This document shows positions 1 to 5,271 of a stretch of 6,685 bases of DNA, piece after piece. Both the position numbers and the translations under genes were made by a program. The stretch is from Chroococcidiopsidaceae cyanobacterium CP_BM_RX_35. GTDB taxonomy: Bacteria; Cyanobacteriota; Cyanobacteriia; Cyanobacteriales; Chroococcidiopsidaceae. Every line of letters starts with the position of its first letter. Within the stretch, counting starts at the first letter, position 1. A model generated the notes under the pieces. It was not told where the DNA came from, did no database searches, and was given only the letters and a program-made list of their open reading frames with translations. The DNA lies in assembly GCA_019242465.1 (NCBI GenBank), contig JAFAVL010000175.1:1-6685 (forward strand), given 5' to 3'.

Positions 1-116
1 TTTAAGTCTCTTAGACAGCGATTGTATAACCGTCTGCAAATCTCCAACCATTCAAGCATTTGTACTTGTTGGTCTTGGGTTGGATAAATTCTGTAAGTGT
101 GGTTAAGTGTGATCAT
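1..116 (-). CDS. tnpB: TnpB-like RNA-guided nuclease, N-terminal part (runs off left edge)
   Basis: Translating the complement from the ATG at 116-114 gives MITLNHTYRIYPTQDQQ and then a helix with LEWLEICRRLYNRCLRDLK, open to the window edge. The Y-R-I-Y-P-T-x-x-Q start followed by a W-L-x-x-C-R-x-x-Y-N helix is the usual N-terminus of TnpB/OrfB proteins of IS200/IS605 and IS607 elements. TnpB is known as an RNA-guided DNA endonuclease that uses an RNA made from the 3' end of the element. Here the RuvC active site, zinc finger and guide-RNA region all lie left of position 1 and cannot be judged, so intactness is unknown. The ATG has no Shine-Dalgarno site and sits about 7 nt downstream of a TAAGAT -10 box. 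Recognition rests on 38 codons and is by motif memory only. Confidence 0.8.
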   Translation of the reverse strand, partial: MITLNHTYRIYPTQDQQVQMLEWLEICRRLYNRCLRDL

Positions 117-145
117 GTCTATATCTTAGCACATCTTTTGTGTGC
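117..145 (-). promoter_or_regulatory. Likely tnpB promoter with small dyad
   Basis: On the complement an extended -10 (TGC then TAAGAT, 128 down to 123) lies only 6 nt before the tnpB ATG. The initiation point would fall at or next to the A of ATG, which implies a leaderless or near-leaderless message. A weak TTTATC sits 17 nt upstream as a possible -35. Between the two hexamers lies a dyad, GCACA-7 nt-TGTGC (129-145), that could be an operator or a small hairpin. The -10 is seen directly; the promoter activity is inferred. Confidence 0.45.
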
Positions 146-154
146 GATAAACCC

Positions 155-207
155 CGTCCGCCATTCATCGTCGCGCCAAAACAAGTTTGGCGGACGCCTT
201 CTGGCGG
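155..207. repeat. Overlapping alternative hairpins, possible transposon left-end structure
   Basis: Two perfect stems share sequence and cannot form together. CGTCCGCCA (155-163) pairs with TGGCGGACG (188-196), 9 bp with a 24-nt loop. CGCCAAA (174-180) pairs with TTTGGCG (186-192), 7 bp with a 5-nt loop. A third, small CGCC-TTCT-GGCG stem follows at about 195-206. IS200/IS605 ends are recognised as single-stranded hairpins by TnpA, and this zone lies on the 5' side of tnpB, so a left-end hairpin is a reasonable guess. The element boundary itself is not identifiable from this copy. Confidence 0.4.
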
Positions 208-282
208 TTGAAGCTAAAATGCAACTGCCGACTTGAGGTTCGGGGTAGCAATGGAACTGCAAGTAACAAACGTAACGCCGTT

Positions 283-296
283 CAGTTTGTAAACTG
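283..296. repeat. 14-bp dyad CAGTTT-GT-AAACTG
   Basis: A perfect 6-bp inverted repeat with a 2-bp centre lies about 85 bp upstream of the antitoxin start. Its short spacing resembles a dimeric repressor operator more than a hairpin. No function can be assigned from sequence alone. Confidence 0.3.
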
Positions 297-336
297 CTTA
301 AACCCCTGAGTTCAAGGTTTGCCATAACAGCTACAG

Positions 337-363
337 TAAAATATGACCACATAGTGACCACAT
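337..363 (+). promoter_or_regulatory. Toxin-antitoxin promoter -10 and tandem operator repeats
   Basis: A TAAAAT hexamer (337-342) fits a -10 box; no convincing -35 is seen 16-18 nt upstream. Directly after it come two perfect copies of TGACCACAT (344-352 and 355-363), 11 bp apart and so on the same face of the helix. They cover the expected transcription start and end 5 nt before the Shine-Dalgarno GGAGG (369-373) of the antitoxin. Phd/YefM-family antitoxins and their toxin complexes normally repress their own operon from sites in this position. The repeats are plain in the sequence; the operator role is inferred. Confidence 0.5.
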
Positions 364-379
364 TATCCGGAGGCATGAC

Positions 380-625
380 ATGAAAAGTGTAGGTATACGC
401 GAGTTCAGAGACAAGGCTTCTCACTACTTAGCAAGCAGAGAAGTCCTGGCGGTGAAACGACATGGCAAGCTAGTGGGTCTATACATCCCAGTCAAGGAGT
501 CAGAGGACGAGGAAGTCCATCGAGCCATGGACCACTTGGGGCAAACGGTAGCAGCTGTTATTGCTGAAAGCGGCTGGGATGAAGAAACACTCAGCTGTGC
601 GTTAGATCTGTCGTGTCCAGATTAA
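380..625 (+). CDS. Phd/YefM-family (prevent-host-death) antitoxin
   Basis: An 81-residue protein with a classic Phd/YefM N-terminus: VGIREFRDKASHYLASRE followed by VLAVKRHGKLVGLYIPV. This is the helix plus beta-hairpin pattern by which these antitoxins dimerise and bind operator DNA. The C-terminal half (about residues 40-81) is acidic and likely unfolded until it wraps the toxin. The ATG at 380 is set by GGAGG at 369-373 with 6 nt spacing; an ATG 5 nt earlier meets a stop after one codon. The toxin start follows the stop after a single base, so the two are translationally coupled, antitoxin first, as is usual. Expected role: neutralise the PIN toxin and repress the operon through the repeats at 344-363. 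The family is clear; the exact subfamily is not. Confidence 0.9.
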   Translation: MKSVGIREFRDKASHYLASREVLAVKRHGKLVGLYIPVKESEDEEVHRAMDHLGQTVAAVIAESGWDEETLSCALDLSCPD

Positions 626-626
626 A

Positions 627-1064
627 GTGCGTTTAGTTGTTGATGCCAACATCTTGGTGGCAGAACTGATTCGCCAGCGGGGGCGGGAGTTAATTGTCCA
701 TCCTGAGCTAGAGCTTTACATGGCTGAAAAAGCTTGGGATGAAGCCCGCTATGAATTGAACAAACGGGTAGCAAAAATGGTGCAAAAGGGAATATTTAGT
801 CAAGACAGCGGACAAATTTTATTGGTTGATGCTATGGCTCTAGCTGAGGTAAAGGTGTCTTTGATCCCCCACAAAGTCTACGCTTCTAGAGAAACCATAG
901 CTAGGGCTCGTATCCCTCGTGACCTTGATGACTGGCCCACTGTAGCCCTAGCCTTAGTCATGTCAGCGGCCATTTGGACTTTGAACAAAGATTTTCTAGG
1001 ATGCGGTCTGCCAACATGGACTACAGACACACTTTTGACACATCTTGCTACTGAGGAGATTTAA
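627..1064 (+). CDS. PIN-domain ribonuclease toxin (VapC-like)
   Basis: A 145-residue protein of typical PIN-toxin length starting at GTG, one base after the antitoxin stop. It begins LVVDANILVAELIRQRG, the PIN strand 1 with the first metal-binding Asp (D6) and the usual D-A-N. Further acidic residues fall where the family needs them: E39 or E43 in the WDEARYEL helix, D101/D102 in RDLDDWPTVALAL, and D122 in TLNKDF. Together they would form the Mg2+ site that cuts RNA, commonly tRNA or rRNA; the target here is unknown. The pairing of PIN with a Phd-type antitoxin is common in cyanobacteria. All catalytic positions appear intact, so an active toxin is expected. There is no separate strong Shine-Dalgarno site, which supports coupling to the antitoxin. 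Confidence 0.9.
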   Translation: MRLVVDANILVAELIRQRGRELIVHPELELYMAEKAWDEARYELNKRVAKMVQKGIFSQDSGQILLVDAMALAEVKVSLIPHKVYASRETIARARIPRDLDDWPTVALALVMSAAIWTLNKDFLGCGLPTWTTDTLLTHLATEEI

Positions 1065-1244
1065 CTACTGAATAATCTTAGCTCGACTTCACCAATCAAC
1101 GAAGCTCTGTCACCGACAGCAATCCTGCTCTCCTACTTACACAATCTAGCGTTGTCTAAAATAATTGGGTTACACCAATTAGCTGATACAGAATGCGCTG
1201 TTTCGGAGGTAATCACTGCTCAATGGAAAGGTTTAGCTCCATAA
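1065..1244 (+). other. Open stretch in the toxin frame after its stop; possible gene remnant or small ORF
   Basis: After the toxin TAA (1062-1064) the same frame stays open for 59 codons to TAA at 1242-1244. It reads with plausible protein character, e.g. NEALSPTAILLSYLHNLALS and then IIGLHQLADTECAVSEVITA. There is no in-frame ATG or GTG. A GAGGAG (1053-1058) sits 9 nt before a CTG at 1068, so a non-standard start is conceivable. Alternatives are a decayed gene, a read-through extension of the toxin, or chance. I do not recognise a family. Confidence 0.25.
1162..1181. repeat. 7-bp inverted repeat TAATTGG/CCAATTA upstream of the antiporter
   Basis: TAATTGG (1162-1168) and CCAATTA (1175-1181) flank a 6-nt centre, GTTACA. 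The dyad lies about 90 bp upstream of the antiporter start and may be a regulator site or a weak hairpin. The only possible promoter hexamers nearby (TTGGGT, then TACAGA after 16 nt) are poor matches, so no promoter is called. Confidence 0.3.
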
Positions 1245-1272
1245 GACACAGACAATACTTGGAGAACTGCTT

Positions 1273-2241
1273 GTGATTATTCTGTGGATTTTAGTCATCC
1301 TTGCTAGTGTCGCAGCTATTGTCTGGGGGGCAGAAACGTTTGCTGAACATTTAGGAATGGCGGCTGTCCGGCTTCGCATTAGCATGTTTGCTTTAAGTTT
1401 ATTGCTGGCGGGGGCAGAACCTGAAGAGTTAGCGACAGCCGTAGCTGCGGCTTTGAAAGATGTTCCAGGGATTGCTTTTGGAGATGTGATTGGTGCAAAT
1501 ATCGCCATTTGCCTGGTAGCGTTGGGAGTAGGTGCATTAATCGCGCCATTACCGTTTGGGAAGCACGTTAGGCGCTATGCTTTGTTAAGCGTGCCGCTGG
1601 GAGTCATTGCTACTGGGTTTGTATGGGATGGTCAGGTTGATCGCGTAGAAGGTGCATTACTGGTAGGACTGTATATCCTTTACGTTGCGATGATCTGGAG
1701 CGTAGAACGCCACCCACCGACGTTAGGCGAAACTGAAGAAATCGAGGAAGTACAGGCGGAACTGGCTACCACTGAATCTAGCAACAGTAAGTCTCGTGTT
1801 AGTAAAGACATACTGTTGGTTTTAGCAGGTGTTATCGTAATGGCGGTAGGAGCAACCCTGCTTGTTGAGGCAGTCCGTCAGATTAGTAACGTTGAAGAGA
1901 CACAAACAAAGCTGGGGTTAACACTGATTGGATTTGCTACCGCGTTTGAACTGGTAGTACTTGCCTGGTCGTCAGCGCGACGGGGTATTTCTGAGGCAGT
2001 GGTTGCTGGAGTAGTTGGTTCATTTGCTTATAACGTCACTATGACATTAGGGACTGCTGCAATCGTTCGTCCGCTTCAAGTTTTAGATGCCGATCATCTG
2101 CATAGACCGTTACTCCTCATGCTGGCATCGCTTATACTGGTAATTCTTTTAGCAGTACCGCAAGGATTTCTCAACCGGATTTCGGGTAGTATTTTACTAA
2201 CCGCTTACCCACTGGTTGTGATCGCGATGCTTATCCAATAG
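1273..2241 (+). CDS. CaCA-superfamily (sodium/calcium exchanger-like) membrane antiporter
   Basis: A 322-residue integral membrane protein with about ten hydrophobic segments in two halves (roughly residues 2-143 and 179-321), separated by an acidic cytoplasmic loop (about 145-177, rich in Glu). Each half carries a degenerate alpha-repeat. The first is AGAEPEEL (46-53) with GDVIGANI (70-77); the second is FATAFEL (221-227) with VVGSFAYN (247-254). This two-repeat layout is that of YrbG/NCX-type exchangers, and the ion-binding Glu of each repeat is kept (E51/E52 and E226). The family's G-T-S-L-P-E core has however changed to G-A-E-P-E-E and F-A-T-A-F-E, so Ca2+ as substrate is uncertain; the cation may differ. 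The GTG start is supported by GGAG at 1261-1264 with 8 nt spacing. It reads as a single gene. Confidence 0.8.
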   Translation: MIILWILVILASVAAIVWGAETFAEHLGMAAVRLRISMFALSLLLAGAEPEELATAVAAALKDVPGIAFGDVIGANIAICLVALGVGALIAPLPFGKHVRRYALLSVPLGVIATGFVWDGQVDRVEGALLVGLYILYVAMIWSVERHPPTLGETEEIEEVQAELATTESSNSKSRVSKDILLVLAGVIVMAVGATLLVEAVRQISNVEETQTKLGLTLIGFATAFELVVLAWSSARRGISEAVVAGVVGSFAYNVTMTLGTAAIVRPLQVLDADHLHRPLLLMLASLILVILLAVPQGFLNRISGSILLTAYPLVVIAMLIQ

Positions 2242-2276
2242 GAGTATTCTCATCCTGAGAGAACTTCCCAGAATCA

Positions 2277-2408
2277 GGCGTTGCTGAAAGCTTAATGATT
2301 TAGGCGGCAAGAGGAATGGTTTTGAATTTCAAGTAATGCAGCAGCAAACGAACCGAGAGTTCAAGCATTTCGACAGATTTGGAGTAACAGAATGTCTTGC
2401 GGTGTAAC
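2277..2408 (-). mobile_element. IS1-family element remnant (3' end of transposase plus terminal sequence)
   Basis: On the complement the frame reads LHRKTFCYSKSVEMLE, then SVRLLLHYLKFKTIPLAA and a TAA at 2302-2300. The R-K-T-x-x-Y-S-K-S-x-E-M pattern near the end is the C-terminal signature of IS1-family transposases. Past the stop, the plus-strand GGCGTTGCTGAAAGC starting at 2277 looks like the element's outer end. Everything upstream of the last ~35 codons is missing, including the DDE residues and the other terminus, so the element is dead. The upper junction (about 2408) is placed where the flavoenzyme motif stops; it may be off by several bases. Confidence 0.7.
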
Positions 2409-2452
2409 AAGAATAAACCAGTCGGTCCTGCACCAACAATGACAACATCCAC
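2409..2452 (-). pseudogene. FAD-dependent monooxygenase/oxidoreductase, N-terminal fragment only
   Basis: A GTG at 2452-2450 on the complement begins VDVVIVGAGPTGLFL. This is the beta1 strand and GxGxxG dinucleotide-binding fingerprint that opens class A flavin monooxygenases. It starts 2 nt after the P450 stop codon. It is the only possible start in that frame, since a TGA lies 18 nt upstream with no other ATG, GTG or TTG between. It was therefore the second gene of an operon with the P450, probably translationally coupled. After 15 codons it runs in frame into an IS1-family transposase tail, giving a 50-codon chimeric ORF ending at 2300. The flavoenzyme is lost, and any product would be a non-catalytic stub. 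Confidence 0.7.
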
Positions 2453-2454
2453 AC

Positions 2455-3699
2455 TTAGAAAGTGGGATAGTCAAACTCAATATAGAGACACTCCAGTCCC
2501 CGCATGAGTACGTTTGGTAAGTACTGATAATCTTCCTGTGCCAAACGGATGTTCTTAAGCCGTAGCAGCAAACGCTCATAGGCAATCTGCATTTCCTTTC
2601 GAGCCAGCATAGCGCCCAAACAAAAATGAGTGCCATGACCAAAAGACAAGTGGCTGCTTGCATTATGGCGGCACACATCGAAACGCTCACCCTCTGGGAA
2701 CTTCACGGGGTCGCGATTAGCAGCATCGAAGCGGATCATAACCAAAGACCCAGCTTCGAGATCAACATCTGCGAGTTTCGTATCTTGCGTCACAACTCGC
2801 CACATTCCTGCTGTCGGATTTTCCATCCGTAGAACTTCTTCAACAAAGTTCTGTAGCTGGGAATCTATTTGTAATAGCTTCATCTGCTGAGGATTCTTTG
2901 CTAGCAACAACATTCCAGCTGCAAGCGCACTGGTGATAGTCTCATTACCTGCCACTAGGATTTGCTGAATGATACTTAGCAACTCAGCCATGTCGAGTGA
3001 TCGCTCTCCAGCCACTTTTGCTTGTACCAAGTCAGTGATCAAATCATCCTGAGGCTGTTTTTGGCGTGACTCTATGACACCACGAAAATAATGCTGGAAA
3101 GCAACGATATCTTTAGCACACTGGATCTCCTGCTCCCTAGAGAGCATGTGACCTAGACGCGCAATAAAAGCATCAGACCATTGCTTGAACTTTGACAGAG
3201 CTGCTTGCGGTACACCTAACTGCTGAGCAATAACTTTGATCGGTAAGGGTACGGCAAACTCACTGACGAATTCACACTTGCTCTTTTCGGCGAAACTGTC
3301 AATGAGTTCATCAACAGTTTGCTGAATCAAGTCATGCATCTTGTTGATCCGCGATGAGGTAAACGCCTTATTCACCAGTGCTCGGAATCGCTCGTGTTCT
3401 GGCGGATCGGCTGTGAGCAGGGTGTTTATCTGAGGCCAGCCTTGAGCAGAGATTTGCTGCAACTCCAGATCCTGTTCTTCTTTGCCAACCAGTAAAGTCG
3501 AGAAATTGCTAGAGAACACTCTTGTATCCTTAAGAATTTCTATCACCAAATCGTAGCTGGTGACGAGAAAGAGCTTGGCGTTAGCTCTAGGACTAGGTAG
3601 CTCCTTAATGGGTGCTTGCTCCTGTGCCAGCTTATAGAATTCATAAGGGCACACAAGTAGTTTAGGGTCAAAGAAGTTGTAGTCTGATAGATGCTTCAT
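2455..3699 (-). CDS. Bacterial cytochrome P450
   Basis: A 414-residue soluble P450 of normal bacterial length with no membrane anchor. The landmarks appear in order. C-helix DPPEHERFR (98-106) has the His and Arg that hold a heme propionate. I-helix AGNETI (250-255) keeps the oxygen-activating acid/Thr pair E253-T254, with Ile where a second Thr is usual. K-helix ExxR is E288-R291. The heme loop FGHGTHFCLG (353-362) has the ligand Cys360. It should be an external monooxygenase taking electrons from a ferredoxin/ferredoxin reductase; no redox partner is in the window and the substrate is unknown. The lost FAD monooxygenase immediately downstream suggests a secondary-metabolite tailoring pair. 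The ATG at 3699 matches the usual P450 start (NFFDP at residues 8-12) but has only a weak AGAAG before it. An in-frame leader ORF and an IS6 element lie directly upstream. Confidence 0.93.
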   Translation of the reverse strand: MKHLSDYNFFDPKLLVCPYEFYKLAQEQAPIKELPSPRANAKLFLVTSYDLVIEILKDTRVFSSNFSTLLVGKEEQDLELQQISAQGWPQINTLLTADPPEHERFRALVNKAFTSSRINKMHDLIQQTVDELIDSFAEKSKCEFVSEFAVPLPIKVIAQQLGVPQAALSKFKQWSDAFIARLGHMLSREQEIQCAKDIVAFQHYFRGVIESRQKQPQDDLITDLVQAKVAGERSLDMAELLSIIQQILVAGNETITSALAAGMLLLAKNPQQMKLLQIDSQLQNFVEEVLRMENPTAGMWRVVTQDTKLADVDLEAGSLVMIRFDAANRDPVKFPEGERFDVCRHNASSHLSFGHGTHFCLGAMLARKEMQIAYERLLLRLKNIRLAQEDYQYLPNVLMRGLECLYIEFDYPTF

Positions 3700-3729
3700 G
3701 CTTCTAATGATGGTCAGCGATGGTTTGCT

Positions 3730-3776
3730 TTAAGTCACTATCGTGAGATTGAATGTCCTCATTGTCTCATCCTCCT
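3730..3776 (-). promoter_or_regulatory. Strong Shine-Dalgarno and 10-codon leader ORF before the P450, in the same frame
   Basis: On the complement, AGGAGG (3776-3771) is followed after 8 nt by ATG (3762-3760). This opens a 10-codon ORF, MRTFNLTIVT, ending at TAA 3732-3730. The ORF is in frame with the P450 ATG, which lies ten sense codons after that stop and has no comparable Shine-Dalgarno site. The P450 may be translated by coupling to this leader, or the leader may be the original N-terminus cut off by a nonsense change. The Shine-Dalgarno site is only 2 nt from the terminal repeat of the IS6 element, so the original promoter has been replaced or removed. Confidence 0.4.
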
Positions 3777-3778
3777 GA

Positions 3779-4611
3779 GGGTTGTGTTGCAAAATTTTTT
3801 TGAGGACAGAAAACTTCTTGAAGAAGGAATTGCTTATGCGGCCACTCCCAAGATTTCAGCGATGAATTTCACCCATTTTCTAACGGCTCCTTTCTCTACT
3901 TTTTCGATCTGTCCCTTTCTCAGCATATTCATAATTTCGTATCCTTTTAGTGTTCGTCTTGCTGTATTAAATGAGCTAAATCCCATCCCCGGTTTGACCA
4001 ACCTTTTAATAAATCTATGGTCTTGTTCAATTCGATTATTCAGATACTTGTTCTGTCGTAACTCTACTCCCTCGGACAACTCTTCTTTCTCTTTAAGTTC
4101 GGCAATGGCTTTGGGATAGGCAGCATTCTTATCCACATTAATCACTCTAGGCTCTTGGTTGTGAATTGCCTTCAACGCTTTGCAGAGAGAACGTTTAGCC
4201 GCTTCGGCATCCCGATGAGCGGTCAACAAAAAGTCAATAGTCTTACCAAGGGAATCGACGGCACGGTACAAGTATCTATCCTTGCCTTTAATCTTGATGT
4301 ACGTCTCATCTACTCTCCACGAGTCATTAGTCGGACACAGATGCAGTCGGCATCGCTTATCCAATTCTGGAGCATATCGCTGGACCTATCGGTATATCGT
4401 TGAGTGATGAACATCCAAGCCCCGTTCATTTACCATCTCTGCCACTTGCCGATAGCTGAGCGGGTAGCTCAAGTACCAGCGGACGCACAGTAGGATGATT
4501 TCTGGTTCATAATGGCGCCATTTGAAAGGGTTGGACTTGGGCATGGAGAGAAAGCAGACAGGCGTACGAGCTTCTCAGCTTATCACTACCCCCGATTTTT
4601 GCAACACAACC
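3779..4611 (-). mobile_element. IS6-family (IS240/IS26-like) insertion sequence, both ends present
   Basis: An 833-bp element bounded by inverted repeats. The left end reads GGTTGTGTTGCAAAA at 3779-3793; the right end reads the same 15 bases on the complement from 4611. Size, the single transposase on the complement and the GGTT-TG-TGCAAA type of terminal repeat fit the IS6 family. The flanks CCTCCTGA (3771-3778) and TTCGCTTG (4612-4619) do not match, so the expected 8-bp target duplication is absent. This suggests a deletion or recombination at one side after insertion. The right end abuts a second, truncated IS6 copy. Confidence 0.85.
3834..4544 (-). pseudogene. IS6-family DDE transposase with a premature amber stop
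   Basis: Read from ATG at 4544, MPKSNPFKWRHYEPE is a standard IS6 N-terminus and the frame gives 236 codons, normal for the family. It is broken by TAG at codon 53 (4388-4386) in the context STIYR-stop-VQRYAPELDK. The neighbouring IS6 copy has Trp at this place (STINRWVLKYALELDK), so a TGG to TAG change is the likely cause. The catalytic triad is otherwise complete: D79 in WRVDET, D138 in INVDKN, E173 in NRIEQDH, with the DD(34)E spacing. The C-terminal GYEIMNMLRKGQ is also intact. Unless the amber codon is suppressed or translation restarts downstream (176 codons lacking the HTH part), the element cannot move by itself. Confidence 0.88.
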
Positions 4612-4859
4612 TTCGCTTGTCTAATTCCAGAGCATACTTCAGCACCCATCGATTGATCGTGGAATGATCTACTTCCACCCCTTGCTCTTGCATCATCTCC
4701 TCCAAATCTCGATAGCTCAAGGCGTAACGGCAATACCACCGCACATTCAGCAGGATGATCTCTGGCAGAAAGTGCCGCCACTTGAATGATGGAGAAGCCA
4801 TTTAGACCGAGGTCAGAGAAAATTAAACCCTCTCACTTTATCATTTTTGCGACAGAACC
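4612..4859 (-). mobile_element. Second IS6-family element, truncated (transposase N-terminus and one end)
   Basis: The complement carries the terminal repeat GGTTCTGTCGCAAAAA from 4859 inward and then a transposase start at ATG 4801-4799 (MASPSFKWRHFLPEIILLNV). The coding part runs about 63 residues, through the DNA-binding region STINRWVLKYALELDKR, and is cut at 4612. There it meets the first IS6 element; the frame continues a few codons into that element's terminal repeat before a stop at 4588-4586. The catalytic DDE domain and the other end are gone. The sequence is related to the neighbouring IS but clearly distinct, so this is not a simple duplication. Confidence 0.85.
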
Positions 4860-4861
4860 AA

Positions 4862-4966
4862 ACGTTGGAGGTCCACATTCATCGGTTGCGGGAAAAATTA
4901 GAGCTAGACCCCAAAAAGCCCGAGTACATTATTACAGTCGAAGGATTGGGTTACCGATTTGGGTAG
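4862..4966 (+). pseudogene. OmpR/PhoB-type response regulator, C-terminal fragment
   Basis: Thirty-four codons ending at TAG 4964-4966 read TLEVHIHRLREKLELDPK, then EYIITVEGLGYRFG. This is the recognition helix (V-H-I-x-R-L-R-x-K-L) and the C-terminal beta-hairpin wing (I-x-T-V-x-G-x-G-Y-R-F) of the winged-helix DNA-binding domain of OmpR/PhoB-type regulators. The receiver domain and the rest of the effector domain are missing, because the outer end of the truncated IS6 copy (4859) cuts directly into it. No matching N-terminal half is found on the far side of the IS elements (3700-3778). The original gene was therefore destroyed by deletion as well as insertion. Confidence 0.85.
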
Positions 4967-5053
4967 GGCAACAGAAAGCGGCTTTTCCCTCCATCTGAAA
5001 CCTATTGAAAGCTGATTAAAAAGCTGATGAATTGGACTGAGCCAAAATCCGCG

Positions 5054-5096
5054 GCTCGACCACAATAAGAGCCAAGGACACCATTGTCGGTCGAGC
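5054..5096. repeat. 13-bp bulged hairpin
   Basis: GCTCGACC (5054-5061) pairs perfectly with GGTCGAGC (5089-5096). The stem continues with ACAAT (5062-5066) against ATTGT (5083-5087), interrupted only by one unpaired C (5088), and closes on a 16-nt loop. No T-run follows, so it is not a standard Rho-independent terminator. It may be a transposon-end structure, a recombination site or part of an RNA. Confidence 0.6.
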
Positions 5097-5126
5097 GCCT
5101 CGCAGTATCAATAGCGTTTATCGTTT

Positions 5127-5153
5127 GGACAAGCAAACGCATTTGTTTTGTCC
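5127..5153. repeat. Bulged hairpin GGACAA/TTGTCC
   Basis: GGACAA (5127-5132) pairs with TTGTCC (5148-5153). After a small asymmetric bulge, CAAA (5134-5137) pairs with TTTG (5142-5145) around a 4-nt loop. An overlapping alternative, CGTTTG/CAAACG (5122-5127 with 5134-5139), competes with it. It is the second of four hairpins in this block. Confidence 0.4.
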
Positions 5154-5171
5154 GTTCGCACTCCCTAAAGT

Positions 5172-5203
5172 TCAAATCAACCCTTCTTTACTGGTTGATT
5201 TGA
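5172..5203. repeat. Perfect 11-bp hairpin TCAAATCAACC/GGTTGATTTGA
   Basis: Arms at 5172-5182 and 5193-5203 are perfectly complementary with a 10-nt loop. The stem is AT-rich with no U-tract after it. It could serve as an mRNA hairpin or as a protein-binding dyad. Confidence 0.6.
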
Positions 5204-5271
5204 CAGATGATAACACTAACGTTTTCCAATGCCTGTCTACTCTTGAGTGCCAGTGTGATTTGAATCAAAGT

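Noticed and set aside
24..108. GTATAAC (24-30) with GTTAAGT (102-108) as a possible second attC
   Set aside because: The arms between the boxes are not complementary, and the stretch is coding sequence of tnpB on the other strand.
119..424. Open frame of 101 codons on the minus strand
   Set aside because: It overlaps the tnpB promoter zone, the hairpins and the start of the antitoxin gene; its sequence is rich in Arg/Cys/Tyr without a family signature and there is no ribosome site.
601..607. GTTAGAT matching an integron core site
   Set aside because: It lies inside the antitoxin coding sequence and has no partner R'' box or complementary arm; a chance match.
2247..2265. TTCTC/GAGAA inverted repeat after the antiporter stop as a terminator
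   Set aside because: The stem is only 5 bp and no T-run follows it.
2361..2690. Minus-strand open frame overlapping the P450 3' end
   Set aside because: It is a shadow in another frame; the P450 frame has the heme loop and ExxR, and the flavoenzyme/IS1 frame explains the rest.
3691..4119. Plus-strand open frame of 142 codons
   Set aside because: It runs antisense over the IS6 transposase and across the IS terminal repeat; no family signature.
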